From Wenzhouxiangella sp. XN201 (lineage in GTDB: Bacteria > Pseudomonadota > Gammaproteobacteria > Xanthomonadales > Wenzhouxiangellaceae): a stretch of DNA of 64,000 nt. Below, piece after piece: positions 21,280 through 29,753 of this stretch; position 1 is the stretch's first letter, and every line of letters starts with the position of its first letter. The DNA is taken from NCBI RefSeq assembly GCF_011008905.1, contig NZ_JAAIVI010000017.1:372001-436000 (forward strand). Direction: 5' to 3'. The translations under genes were made by a program, and so were the position numbers. The notes below the pieces were generated by a model, which did no database searches, was not told the origin of the DNA, and saw only the letters and a list, made by a program, of their open reading frames with translations.

Positions 21280-22161
21280 ATGAGGAGGGTGAAGATCATC
21301 CTCAGTCGCAAGGGGTTCGACTCCACCGCCGGTGGCGTGCCCAGCCCGATTCTGCCGGACGGGCGGATCGTGTCGCTGCCGATTCCCGATCCGAGCTCAC
21401 CGGTGCGCTACGGCGAGATTGGCGGGCCGGGACGGGATGTTGGCGAGTTGGTGTCCAACCTGACGCGCGGCCGTGTTCGTCGCAGTTCGCGCGCCCACCT
21501 CGACCCCGATCTGGTCGCCCAGGACCGCCCGCGGCCGACCGGCTGGCAGCCGCTGTTCGGCCAGGAAGGCGCTGCTCAGGGGCATTTGCGTAACCAGGGC
21601 GTTGGGCCGGGCGACCTGTTCGTGTTCTTCGGACTCTTCCAGCGCGTGCTGCGCCGGCATGGCCGATACCGCTTCGATCGCAGTTCGCCGCGCATTCACC
21701 TGATCTGGGGCTGGCTGCAGATCGCCGATATGGTTCCAGTTGCGGAATGTCCCGACTCGATTCGGCGCTGGGCACGGGAGCACCCGCATTTCAGTCATCC
21801 GGCATCGGCTGACAACGTGCTCTACCTTGGCCGCAAGGAACTGATTTTTCCCAATGGCGGAAAGACGGGTCTTGCGGGCAGCGGTGTCTGTCCCCGGTAT
21901 CACCGCTTGTTGCAGCTCAGTGACCCCGGTTCATCCCTGCCCAGCCATTGGCGGTTGCCGGTGTGGATGCATCCTGGCAACGGCCGGTCGGCCATGACCT
22001 ACCATCGCGACGCGGCTCGCTGGTCGGACTCGGGCGGCATTACCCGCCTCCGATCGGCTTCGCGGGGGCAGGAGTTCGTGTTCCGGGCGAGCGAGTATCC
22101 GCAAGCCCTGCGTTGGCTCGAAGGGCTGATCGCGAGACTCATCCGATCCGATCCGAGCTGA
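21280..22161 (+). CDS. Nmad3-like protein (putative nucleotide-modification-associated domain)
   Basis: A 293-aa soluble protein. The N-terminal block KIILSRKGFDSTAGGVPSPI is the pattern I know from the Nmad3 family, which was proposed from comparative genomics to act with DNA or nucleotide base modification, mostly in phages. Other blocks are GDLFVFFGLF, IHLIWGWLQI, EHPHF and TGLAG near residue 200. No catalytic chemistry is established. Possible starts are ATG 21280 and GTG 21289; AGGAGG sits between them, too close for the GTG. It is divergent from parE with an R1 half repeat in the gap. No phage genes are nearby. Confidence 0.7.
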   Translation: MRRVKIILSRKGFDSTAGGVPSPILPDGRIVSLPIPDPSSPVRYGEIGGPGRDVGELVSNLTRGRVRRSSRAHLDPDLVAQDRPRPTGWQPLFGQEGAAQGHLRNQGVGPGDLFVFFGLFQRVLRRHGRYRFDRSSPRIHLIWGWLQIADMVPVAECPDSIRRWAREHPHFSHPASADNVLYLGRKELIFPNGGKTGLAGSGVCPRYHRLLQLSDPGSSLPSHWRLPVWMHPGNGRSAMTYHRDAARWSDSGGITRLRSASRGQEFVFRASEYPQALRWLEGLIARLIRSDPS

Positions 22162-22233
22162 TTGGGCTGGCTACTCGTCCGGGAACTCCGAGAGAGTCGT
22201 GCCTGGAGTGCCGCCGATCTCGGGTCGCCCGTG

Positions 22234-24453
22234 TCATTTCACCGGGCTGGGTCGACCGAAATGGTAGCCCTGAGCGTAGTCGATCCCGATGCGTTTGATG
22301 ATGGCGACGACTTCCGCCGACTCGACCCATTCAGCAACGGTCAGGATGCCGGTACTGTGTCCGATTTCGGCGATGGAACGGACGATGGCCTCGTTGATGG
22401 GGCGTTCGGTCAAGTCGCGGACGAATTGCCCATCGATCTTGACGATGTCGACGTTCAGGTGTTGCAGGTGACCGAACGATGACATGCCCGTTCCGAAATC
22501 GTCGAGCGCGATCAGGCACCCCAGGGCACGCAATCGGTCGATCAGGTCACTGGCGGTTTCGTAATGCTGGATGGCGGCCGTTTCGGTGATCTCGAAGCCC
22601 AGCCTGAACGGGTCGACGGAATCGTCACTGATTGCTTCGATCAGAAACGCGGTAAATTCGGGGTCGTTGATCGAGGCAGCCGACAGATTGATGAAACAGC
22701 GCCGCGGCGGAGCGGCGCACTTGCCGAGCCACTCGATTGCGTGGCGCACGACCATTCGGTCGACTGCAGGCATCAGGCCGAAGCGTTCGGCAACGGGGAT
22801 GAAGGCCTCGGGCATCAGCAGGTAGCCTTCGTCGCTCCTGAGCCGGCACAGGATTTCGATCATCGGGCTGGATTCACTTCCATCCAGCCGGAACAACGGT
22901 TGTTCGTACAACTCGACCCGGTCTTCGTCGATGGCCTGCTGGATGACCGGAATCTGGCGCATCTCGGCCAGACGCCGGTAGACTCGATCCGGTCCGGCGG
23001 AGTAGAGGATGCGGTTGCCGCCGCTTTCCTTGGCCGCGATGCAGGCGGTATCGGCGGTTCCGAGCAGCCGCTCGTAGTCCTCCGGGTCGCCGGCAAGCGG
23101 TGTCACGCCGATGGTGGCGCGGGTCGAAAATGATTGTCCCGAACGGACGAAACGGAACTTGCCGACCTGCCCGTGCAGGGCTCGCATACGCTGCTCACCC
23201 ACTTCGTCCCAGCGGCCACTTACGATCAAGCCGAACTCGTCGCCGCCCAACCGGGCCAGGCAGTCTTCGGGTTCAAGGATCGTCCGGATCGATTCGGTCA
23301 GTTCGGCGAGCATTTCGTCGCCGCTGCCGTGTCCGAGCGTGTCGTTGATGGACTGAAACTGGTCGAGATCCATGTAGCCGAGCAGCCAGGGTTCGTCTCC
23401 GCCGCTGAGTCGGGTTCGTGCCTGCTCGGCAAATGCACGGCGATTGAGCAGGCCGGTGAGCGGGTCGTGGCGCGACCGGAAGCGTAGACGGCGTTCATAC
23501 TGGTCACGGTCGCGGTCACCGGCTTCGATCAGCAGAGCTGTTGCCGACATCACCAGCAGGGTGGGCAGCAGCGCCAGCCACTGGGCGATGACGGCGCTCG
23601 ATTCAAGCGATGCCAGGCCGGCCAGACCGAGTCGCAGACCGGCAACGACAAGTATCGGGGTAACCAGGAAGGTGGTCAGCGAGGAAAGTCTCAGGGCGCT
23701 CCACAGCATGAGCATGAACAGCGCCAGCAGAATCGGAACCACGTGGATGCCCGGCAGCTCGGCCATCGTTGCGAAACCCGGCGCCAGGGCGGGATGCCAG
23801 GTTGCAGCCAACGCACCGATCGATACCACCGGCACGATCGCACGCTCCCAGGCGTAACCGCGCTTCCGGCTGTGAAACGTGCCGGTCAGACCGCAGAGTC
23901 GGGCGCCGAGTGCCATCAGCAGGGGAGTGAAGACGATCAATCCGAGCAGGTCGCCCAGCCACCAACTGGTTACCAGCATTGGCGTCGAGAAGCGATCCAA
24001 CAGGTCCGCAAGACGGAGCGCACCCACGCCGGTGACGGCGGTGATGGCTGCAATGACGGGCAGCACGATCAAAATGAGCCTGACGCTTTCGTTGAAGCGC
24101 TGGGGCAGAGGTGCGCGGGATACGATGCGCCGGTAGAGCACGACACCGGCGATCAGGCTCACGGTGCCGCCCACCACGGCCAGCGGCAGGGTCGGCAGCC
24201 CCGTGAGTTTCATGGCCAGGATATCGCCGAGGATGATCAGCGGCAGCATCCACCAGCCGCCCAGGAGCAGTGCCGCCAGCGCCACGGCGGCCGGCGGCCA
24301 GATGGTGGCCACAGGCCCGGCGCCGACGAGTTGGCGGGCCAGCACCGCGGTCGCGAGATACGCGGCCAGCGCCAGCAGCACGAACAACCAGGTCGGTATC
24401 AGTCCGACGCGCCGGGGTGGTATCAGCGCCGCCGTCCAGCGGATCCGTTTCAT
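22234..24453 (-). CDS. MASE1-GGDEF-EAL membrane c-di-GMP protein
   Basis: A 739-aa protein. Residues about 15-300 are a MASE1-type sensor with about eight membrane helices. A GGDEF domain follows (about 325-480) with intact RLGGDEF and is predicted to make c-di-GMP. The EAL domain (about 490-735) reads EIL in IEILCRL but keeps FEITET, ALDDFGTGMSS, IVKID and the Glu in VAEWV. GGGAGG lies about eleven bases before the ATG at 24453; the upstream ATGs add unconserved residues. The EIL variant and domain pair resemble the protein at 9268, so the two may share descent. Confidence 0.92.
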   Translation of the reverse strand: MKRIRWTAALIPPRRVGLIPTWLFVLLALAAYLATAVLARQLVGAGPVATIWPPAAVALAALLLGGWWMLPLIILGDILAMKLTGLPTLPLAVVGGTVSLIAGVVLYRRIVSRAPLPQRFNESVRLILIVLPVIAAITAVTGVGALRLADLLDRFSTPMLVTSWWLGDLLGLIVFTPLLMALGARLCGLTGTFHSRKRGYAWERAIVPVVSIGALAATWHPALAPGFATMAELPGIHVVPILLALFMLMLWSALRLSSLTTFLVTPILVVAGLRLGLAGLASLESSAVIAQWLALLPTLLVMSATALLIEAGDRDRDQYERRLRFRSRHDPLTGLLNRRAFAEQARTRLSGGDEPWLLGYMDLDQFQSINDTLGHGSGDEMLAELTESIRTILEPEDCLARLGGDEFGLIVSGRWDEVGEQRMRALHGQVGKFRFVRSGQSFSTRATIGVTPLAGDPEDYERLLGTADTACIAAKESGGNRILYSAGPDRVYRRLAEMRQIPVIQQAIDEDRVELYEQPLFRLDGSESSPMIEILCRLRSDEGYLLMPEAFIPVAERFGLMPAVDRMVVRHAIEWLGKCAAPPRRCFINLSAASINDPEFTAFLIEAISDDSVDPFRLGFEITETAAIQHYETASDLIDRLRALGCLIALDDFGTGMSSFGHLQHLNVDIVKIDGQFVRDLTERPINEAIVRSIAEIGHSTGILTVAEWVESAEVVAIIKRIGIDYAQGYHFGRPSPVK

Positions 24454-24652
24454 GTTGCAGTGAACCTCCCTTGGAACGCGCATCATAGCCTGCCGATCGT
24501 TCTTTTGCCCGCGTCGCTGGAAGCGGCTATCCCGTGCAGAGTCGTCGGAGCGAGAAAGCGCCCGCCTATGCGCAAGCCGGTTGTGGACCAGATCTCCAGC
24601 CCCTGACAGATGTGGCAGACTGGCGCAGGATCACCCGGACCAGGAATCGACG

Positions 24653-25135
24653 ATGAATACTTCAGTCCGCTATCTAGCGCTCCTGGCCTGCCTGGCCTGG
24701 AGCATATTGCCCAGCGCAGTGGCAGCCGAGAACCCCGATGGTCCATCGGGTGGTTTCGATGCCGAACTGGCGGCAGAACTGGGTGCTGATGACTACGGCA
24801 TGCGCCGCTATGTGCTGGTGATGCTCTACGCCGGCGAAAATACCGACCAGGATCCCGAGGCCGCCATGGCGCTGCAACAGGGTCACATGGCCAACATCCG
24901 GCGGCTGGCCGACGAGGGCGTGCTGGTACTGGCCGGGCCGTTCATCGAGGGCGGGGACTTGCGCGGTGCATTCGTGTTCGCCGTCGATTCGGTCGAGGCA
25001 GCGCGCGAGTTGACCGCCAGCGATCCGGCTATCGAGGCCGGGCGCCTGCAGGCCGAATTTCACCCCTGGTATGCCTCGGCAGCCCTGATGCAGCTGGGCG
25101 AGGTGCACGCGCGCATCGCCCGGAAACAGCCGTGA
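24653..25135 (+). CDS. Exported YciI-like domain protein
   Basis: A 160-aa protein with an N-terminal signal peptide ending AVAAE (residues about 1-24). A ferredoxin-like YciI domain follows, recognisable from RYVLVMLYAG, HMANIRRLADEGVLVLAGPF and GAFVFAVDSVEAARELTASDP. YciI relatives are small dimeric proteins; some are chlorohydrolytic or isomerase-like, most have no known function. Export to the periplasm is unusual for the fold. The ATG at 24653 is chosen because it places the signal peptide first. The gene is convergent with the TRAM-like gene. Confidence 0.8.
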   Translation: MNTSVRYLALLACLAWSILPSAVAAENPDGPSGGFDAELAAELGADDYGMRRYVLVMLYAGENTDQDPEAAMALQQGHMANIRRLADEGVLVLAGPFIEGGDLRGAFVFAVDSVEAARELTASDPAIEAGRLQAEFHPWYASAALMQLGEVHARIARKQP

Positions 25136-25154
25136 CGGAGGTCGCCGACTTTGC

Positions 25155-25397
25155 TCAGCCCGAGCGGATGCGCGCCTGGCCGCGGTGGGCGGACTTGTCG
25201 AAGGAGTCGACAGTGATCTCGACCAGCTGATCGACCTGCCCCGCCGAGGCGCCTTCGACTTCGAGGATGGTGTCACCGACCCTCGCTTCACCGCGGCTAC
25301 CATCGAAATTCGTCAGGTAAACCTCGAGCTGCTCACCCGGCTCGAAGGTCGGCGTGCTGCTGCGAAAACGCCAGTTGGCAAACAGTCCCTTGCTCAT
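25155..25397 (-). CDS. Small TRAM-like protein coupled to the antiporter gene
   Basis: An 80-aa acidic, beta-rich protein. The stretch GEQLEVYLTNFDGSRGEARV, then DTILEVEGASAGQVDQLVEI, and a C-terminal GQARI resemble a TRAM domain, a small beta-barrel that binds RNA in tRNA and ribosomal methylthiotransferases. The assignment is by pattern only. Its ATG overlaps the TGA of the NhaC gene (ATGA), so translation is very probably coupled. Nothing in it suggests membrane association, so its relation to sodium transport is unclear. Confidence 0.65.
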   Translation of the reverse strand: MSKGLFANWRFRSSTPTFEPGEQLEVYLTNFDGSRGEARVGDTILEVEGASAGQVDQLVEITVDSFDKSAHRGQARIRSG

Positions 25398-26929
25398 GAT
25401 GTTGTACTCCGGTTGCTCAGGCGATCGGTGGTGTACTCGCGGCCGAAGCCTGTCCAGGCCGAGACCAGGAAGACGATGACCAGCAGCCAGCCGTGGAAGA
25501 CCCAGGGCCAGGCCTGGATGGGCGCGACCACCATGTCGGTGCTGAACCAGTCGTATTGCTCGACCAGGGCCGTCATCTGGGTATAGCCGACCAGCACGCC
25601 GCCGGCCCAGGGGAAGATGTAGCCCAGCGCCGAGGTGTTGGCATCCAGGATGTTGGCGCGGCGGTAGCCGTTGATGTTGAAGCGCTTGCCGATGGTGGCG
25701 ATGTAGGGCGCCACCGCGATCTGGGCGGCGGTGTTGATGGTGATCGCCGCATTGATCGAGGCGGTGACGGTCACCATGACCATCTCGGCCGAGCGCACGG
25801 TCTTGGCTACAGTCCCGAGCAGCCAGTCCTCGAGCGCGTGGAAGGCACCACCGCGCATCATGATCTGTGCGCCGGCGATGACCAGCAGGATCAATACGGC
25901 CAGTTCGGCAAAGCCGAGCGCCCCGTCGTAGAGGCTGCCGCCGACACCGGCATCGGCCGCGGCGACCACTTCGACCAGCGGCCAGCCACCGAAGGTAGCG
26001 GCCGCCCAGCCGCCTTCGGCGACATTGAATACGAGCATGTCCGTGCCCGGCGCCAGGCCGAAGACCAGATTGACGACAATCGCCACGATCAGGCCCCAGG
26101 AAATGGCCTCGATGATGTGCCGCCCGGCAATCGCGGTAAAGATCACCACGCCCATGGACAGCAGGTGCAGCAGGCCGGCCGGATTGGTCTGCGCGCGGAA
26201 GGCCTCGGCGACTTCCGGTGCGATGGTGCTGCCGCTGAACATGGCGCTGGCGATCACGTAGGCGATCAGCGACAGGATGGCGGCGATAATGGCGTACTTG
26301 AAGCGGCTGGCGACCACGCCGCCGACATCGGAATCCTGGGTCACCGCACTGACGATCGTGGTATCGGAGACTGGCGCCAGGTTGTCGCCGAATACCGCAC
26401 CCGACAGGATCGCGCCGAACATGATCACCGGGTCGGCGCCGAGTGCCACACCGGCCGGGAAGAACAGGGCGACAAAGGCGATGACCGTGCCGTAGCCGGT
26501 GCCGATGCCGGTCGCCAGCAGGGCTGCAAGCAGAAACGTGATGGCCGGGAACAGCAGTGGGCCGATGCCGGCGGCCACGGCCAGCCAGCCCAGGCCGTCG
26601 ACGAAGGCGCCGACCTGTAGCGTGCCGGCGAACATGCCGGCCCACAACCAGGCGACGATGGCAGTGACCGCTACGGGCTGGGCCATCCCCTCGAACACCG
26701 TGTTGGCGTATTCCTTCCAGTCGCCCTTGACAAACAGCATGCCCAGGATCAGGCCGACGAGCATGCCGACGATCAGGCCGCCGGTAGCGCTGATGCCCAA
26801 CAGGCCGGACTGGAAAATGGCCCAGGCGATGAAGAACAGGATGGGCAGGGCGCTGAGCGCCTTGCCACCGCGAAATTCGATGGTCGTCTGCGAAGCCGTG
26901 ACGGCTTTGGCGGACTCTGGCTGATTCAT
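25394..26929 (-). CDS. NhaC-family Na+/H+ antiporter
   Basis: A 511-aa polytopic membrane protein with about eleven to thirteen hydrophobic segments. The NhaC signature appears as GAVFGDNLAPVSDTT (about residue 195), and a second conserved block is NINGYRRANILDANTSALGY. It is predicted to exchange Na+ for H+ across the cytoplasmic membrane. GGGAG lies six bases before the ATG at 26929, which decides the start over the upstream frame to 27076. It overlaps the TRAM-like gene by four bases. Upstream and divergent is a CaCA exchanger, so this is a small cation-exchange locus. Confidence 0.9.
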   Translation of the reverse strand: MNQPESAKAVTASQTTIEFRGGKALSALPILFFIAWAIFQSGLLGISATGGLIVGMLVGLILGMLFVKGDWKEYANTVFEGMAQPVAVTAIVAWLWAGMFAGTLQVGAFVDGLGWLAVAAGIGPLLFPAITFLLAALLATGIGTGYGTVIAFVALFFPAGVALGADPVIMFGAILSGAVFGDNLAPVSDTTIVSAVTQDSDVGGVVASRFKYAIIAAILSLIAYVIASAMFSGSTIAPEVAEAFRAQTNPAGLLHLLSMGVVIFTAIAGRHIIEAISWGLIVAIVVNLVFGLAPGTDMLVFNVAEGGWAAATFGGWPLVEVVAAADAGVGGSLYDGALGFAELAVLILLVIAGAQIMMRGGAFHALEDWLLGTVAKTVRSAEMVMVTVTASINAAITINTAAQIAVAPYIATIGKRFNINGYRRANILDANTSALGYIFPWAGGVLVGYTQMTALVEQYDWFSTDMVVAPIQAWPWVFHGWLLVIVFLVSAWTGFGREYTTDRLSNRSTTS

Positions 26930-27075
26930 GAAGGGCTCCCTTTTGGCTGCTTCTTCGCGGCAGTTATTCGATCGGCTCTGATCCATGCAGAATAGCCCTG
27001 ATCGCCGCTGCGGTTCAAGCTGATCGCATCGGCCACGGGTTAGACTCGAATTCAGAAATCGTGGGAGCTGGATCA

Positions 27076-28038
27076 ATGTGGATCGACCTGTTGCTGGTAA
27101 TCGCCGGAATTGGCCTGCTTACTCTGGGTGGTGAGGTGCTGATCAGCGGCGCGCTGGGTCTGGCCCGGCGCTTGCAGATCAGCGCCCTGCTGACCGGGCT
27201 GGTCGTGGTCGGGTTCGGTACGTCTACACCCGAACTGGTGGTCAGCGTGGATGCCGCCTTGATCAATCAGCCGGGCATTGCGCTGGGCAATGTAATGGGC
27301 AGCAACATCGCTAATGTCCTGTTGATTCTCGGCCTCTGTGCGGTGGTCCGGCCCTTGCCGGTTACGCCGCTGGGCTTGTCGAGAGACGGCGTTGCCGGAG
27401 TGGCGGTCAGCGGACTGGTCATCGTGCTCGCCGGTGGCATCGCACTGGGCCGTATCGATGGGCTGATTCTGCTGGCCGGACTTGCCGGCTACCTGGCCTG
27501 GGCCTATCGAAGCGAAAGAAGCCTTCAGGCAAGTCAGCCCGGCGTATCGGAAACTCCCGACGTCCCCGGCAGCAAGGACCGGTCGGTTGTCTACATCGTC
27601 GTTGCCACGATGGGCGGTTTGTTGCTGTTGATCGCGGGATCGCGCGTGCTGTTGCTCGGCGCCGTGGCCCTGGCCCGCGACCTGGGCGTTTCGGAAGCTG
27701 TCATCGGCCTGACCCTGGTTGCGGTGGGGACGTCGCTGCCCGAACTGGCGGTCTCCCTGATCGCAACGATCCGACGCCAGGTCGAAGTGGCCGTGGGCAA
27801 CATCCTGGGCAGCAACCTGTTCAACCTGCTCGGCATTCTCGGGGTCTCGTCATTGCTTCAGCAGCTGCCCTTGCCTCATCGGATGGTGGTGTTCGATCAG
27901 TGGGTACTGCTGGCCTGCAGCGTGGCCGTCCTGTTCATGCTGTGGACCGGGCGGCGACTGAGCCGCATCGAGGGCGCAATATTCCTCCTGGCCTACGCGG
28001 TGTATCTGTTGGTGACTTTTCGCGTCTTTCCGTCCTGA
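27076..28038 (+). CDS. CaCA-family sodium/calcium exchanger (YrbG-like)
   Basis: A 320-aa membrane protein with two homologous halves of about five helices each. Each half has the alpha-repeat: GFGTSTPELVVS with GNVMGSNIANVL in the first, AVGTSLPELAVS with GNILGSNLFNLL in the second. These Glu- and Ser-rich repeats form the cation site in the CaCA superfamily. Predicted reaction: exchange of Ca2+ against Na+ or H+. GGAG lies eight bases before the ATG at 27076, preferred over the GTG at 27061. It is divergent from the NhaC gene. Confidence 0.92.
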   Translation: MWIDLLLVIAGIGLLTLGGEVLISGALGLARRLQISALLTGLVVVGFGTSTPELVVSVDAALINQPGIALGNVMGSNIANVLLILGLCAVVRPLPVTPLGLSRDGVAGVAVSGLVIVLAGGIALGRIDGLILLAGLAGYLAWAYRSERSLQASQPGVSETPDVPGSKDRSVVYIVVATMGGLLLLIAGSRVLLLGAVALARDLGVSEAVIGLTLVAVGTSLPELAVSLIATIRRQVEVAVGNILGSNLFNLLGILGVSSLLQQLPLPHRMVVFDQWVLLACSVAVLFMLWTGRRLSRIEGAIFLLAYAVYLLVTFRVFPS

Positions 28039-28160
28039 CGGCCATTGGGTGGATAGTGAAATGGCCGGGATGGTGTAAGGCAGGACCGTTGGCACATGTG
28101 GCCGCCCTCCCTCTGGCTGCACAATGGTGTGAAACACGAATTGAATGATTGGAAAGTGCC

Positions 28161-28994
28161 GTGAAAAGACTGGTTTTGATGCCCACGATGCTGTTGATCA
28201 CCACGCTGTGCGCTCCTGCGCTGCAGGCCCGCGATGTCGAGGTCATGATCCTGGGCACTTATCACCTGGCCAATCCGGGCCAGGATCTGCACAACGTCGA
28301 GGTTGACGATGTCACCGTACCGGCGCGTCAAGAACAGCTCGAGCAGGTCGCGCAGGCACTGGCGACGTTTCAGCCCGACAAGATTGCCGTCGAGGCTGTG
28401 TCCGGGCGGGAGGACCTGTCACTGGCGGCTTTCGAGGACTTCACGCCGGATATCCTGAAACAGGTCCGGAACGAACGCGAGCAGATCGGCTACCGGCTGG
28501 CGCATCGGCTTGGCCATGAGGCGGTGTACGGCATCGATGAGCAAAGCGACGAAACCGACTATTTCCCATTCGGCGTCGTTTCCGAGTTTGCCGATTCCAG
28601 CGGCCGAAGCGACGCAGTCGAATCGCTTCAGCAAATGGCCGCTGCCCTGGTCGAGACGATGGGGCGCATGCATGCCGAACAGACGATCGGCCATGCCCTG
28701 TTCTGGATCAACCAGCCGCGGTTGATCGATCGTGGGCATCGTCAGTTCTACTATGGCCTGCTGGAGCTGGCCGACCACGAACAGCAGCCGGGTGCGCTGC
28801 TGAACGCACGCTACTACGAGCGCAACGCGCGCATCTTTGCCAAATTGACCCGGGTGGCCGAACCGGGAGACCGGGTGCTGGTTGTCTATGGCAGCGGGCA
28901 TAGCTATTGGCTGCGCCACTTTGTCGAGGAGACAGCAGGGTACGAACTGGTCGAGGCCAATACCTATCTCGCCGGGCTGATAGGCAGTCGTTGA
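28161..28994 (+). CDS. DUF5694 family exported protein
   Basis: A 277-aa protein with a Sec-type signal peptide (residues 1-21, ending LQARD). The blocks VMILGTYHLANPG, IAVEAVSG and the C-terminal YGSGHSYWLRHFVEET are typical of the DUF5694 family, whose layout (GTYH near the start, a conserved GSGH near the end) recalls the TraB/GumN fold. The function is unknown. I chose GTG 28161 with GGAAAG upstream; TTG 28149 is an alternative. It follows the CaCA gene by about 120 bp and may be transcribed with it. Confidence 0.82.
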   Translation: MKRLVLMPTMLLITTLCAPALQARDVEVMILGTYHLANPGQDLHNVEVDDVTVPARQEQLEQVAQALATFQPDKIAVEAVSGREDLSLAAFEDFTPDILKQVRNEREQIGYRLAHRLGHEAVYGIDEQSDETDYFPFGVVSEFADSSGRSDAVESLQQMAAALVETMGRMHAEQTIGHALFWINQPRLIDRGHRQFYYGLLELADHEQQPGALLNARYYERNARIFAKLTRVAEPGDRVLVVYGSGHSYWLRHFVEETAGYELVEANTYLAGLIGSR

Positions 28995-29060
28995 TTTAGT
29001 CAGGGCCAATACCGCTCGGGCGGGAATACGTGGCCGCGTTGATCGCCGGGTTGCCGCTGC

Positions 29061-29651
29061 TCAGCGGCTGGCGGCAATCCAGTTCGTGACTGCTTCGGCG
29101 GCCTGATCCGGCGTCATTGAGGCCTGGTCTAGCGACTGCCAGGTTCGGAACGCGACCGCGTGGTGGGCTGTGGCTGTTAGCGCCTTCTTCGGACGGCCAC
29201 CTACTGAGAGCGCACGTACCAGATCGTCGGCAATGCCCGCGAGATACTCCCGTACCGCTGCCATCGGCTGCTGCAGTGCGGGTACGTCGGGCTCGTCGCG
29301 GTGGGCCGCATCCCACATGGCCTGGGTTTGTGCGTAGTAGCGATAGAGCGTCCGCAACGCCGTCCGGGTGCGTTCGGCGGCATCATCGATGGTCTGCCAG
29401 CTGCCCGGGTCCGGCAAGGGGTGGTCTTCCAGCCAGTGGCTGGTGCAGGCCTGAAAGACTGCGGTCTCGTCGGGGAAATGACGGTAGATCGTCAGTCGCT
29501 GCACCCCGGCACGTTCGGCGATGGCGCTGATCGTCGTGGCGCGCGGACCGATTTCCTGATGCAGCTCGACGGTGGCCTCGACGATACGGCGCCGGGTTTC
29601 CTCGGCGGATTCGGCACGTTTCTTCTGCGTGTACTTGCGTTTCTTTGCCAT
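29061..29651 (-). CDS. TetR-family transcriptional regulator
   Basis: A 196-aa regulator. The helix-turn-helix spans about residues 38-62, with the typical TIYRHFPDETAVFQAC block. The C-terminal ligand domain is unclassified. The start is preceded by a basic KKRKYTQKKR stretch. It is divergent from a three-gene operon, and the 102-bp gap contains a perfect inverted pair of 13-bp sites, one just beside its own start. It very probably represses both itself and the operon, with an unknown inducer. Confidence 0.92.
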   Translation of the reverse strand: MAKKRKYTQKKRAESAEETRRRIVEATVELHQEIGPRATTISAIAERAGVQRLTIYRHFPDETAVFQACTSHWLEDHPLPDPGSWQTIDDAAERTRTALRTLYRYYAQTQAMWDAAHRDEPDVPALQQPMAAVREYLAGIADDLVRALSVGGRPKKALTATAHHAVAFRTWQSLDQASMTPDQAAEAVTNWIAASR

Positions 29652-29658
29652 TGGATAA

Positions 29659-29731
29659 ACATAACTGTTTACTGAAGCATTGACAACCCCGTTTTGTTTG
29701 ATTATTATTTATTTTCAATAAACAGTTATGT
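29659..29731. promoter_or_regulatory. Paired operator half-sites for the TetR regulator
   Basis: Perfect inverted repeat of 13 bp: ACATAACTGTTTA at 29659-29671 and TAAACAGTTATGT at 29719-29731, with 47 bp between. Each arm is itself a partly symmetric site. The right arm starts eleven bases after the -10 box of the operon promoter, over the expected transcription start. The left arm lies eight bases before the TetR start codon. This is the expected layout for repression in both directions. Confidence 0.75.
29680..29708 (+). promoter_or_regulatory. Sigma-70 promoter of the MBL-SnoaL-thioesterase operon
   Basis: TTGACA at 29680-29685, a 17-bp spacer and TATTAT at 29703-29708, which is near consensus. 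The region is strikingly AT-rich compared with its surroundings. Transcription should start near 29715, inside or just before the right operator arm. Confidence 0.8.
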
Positions 29732-29753
29732 TCATCGAAAAAAGGACACCGTC

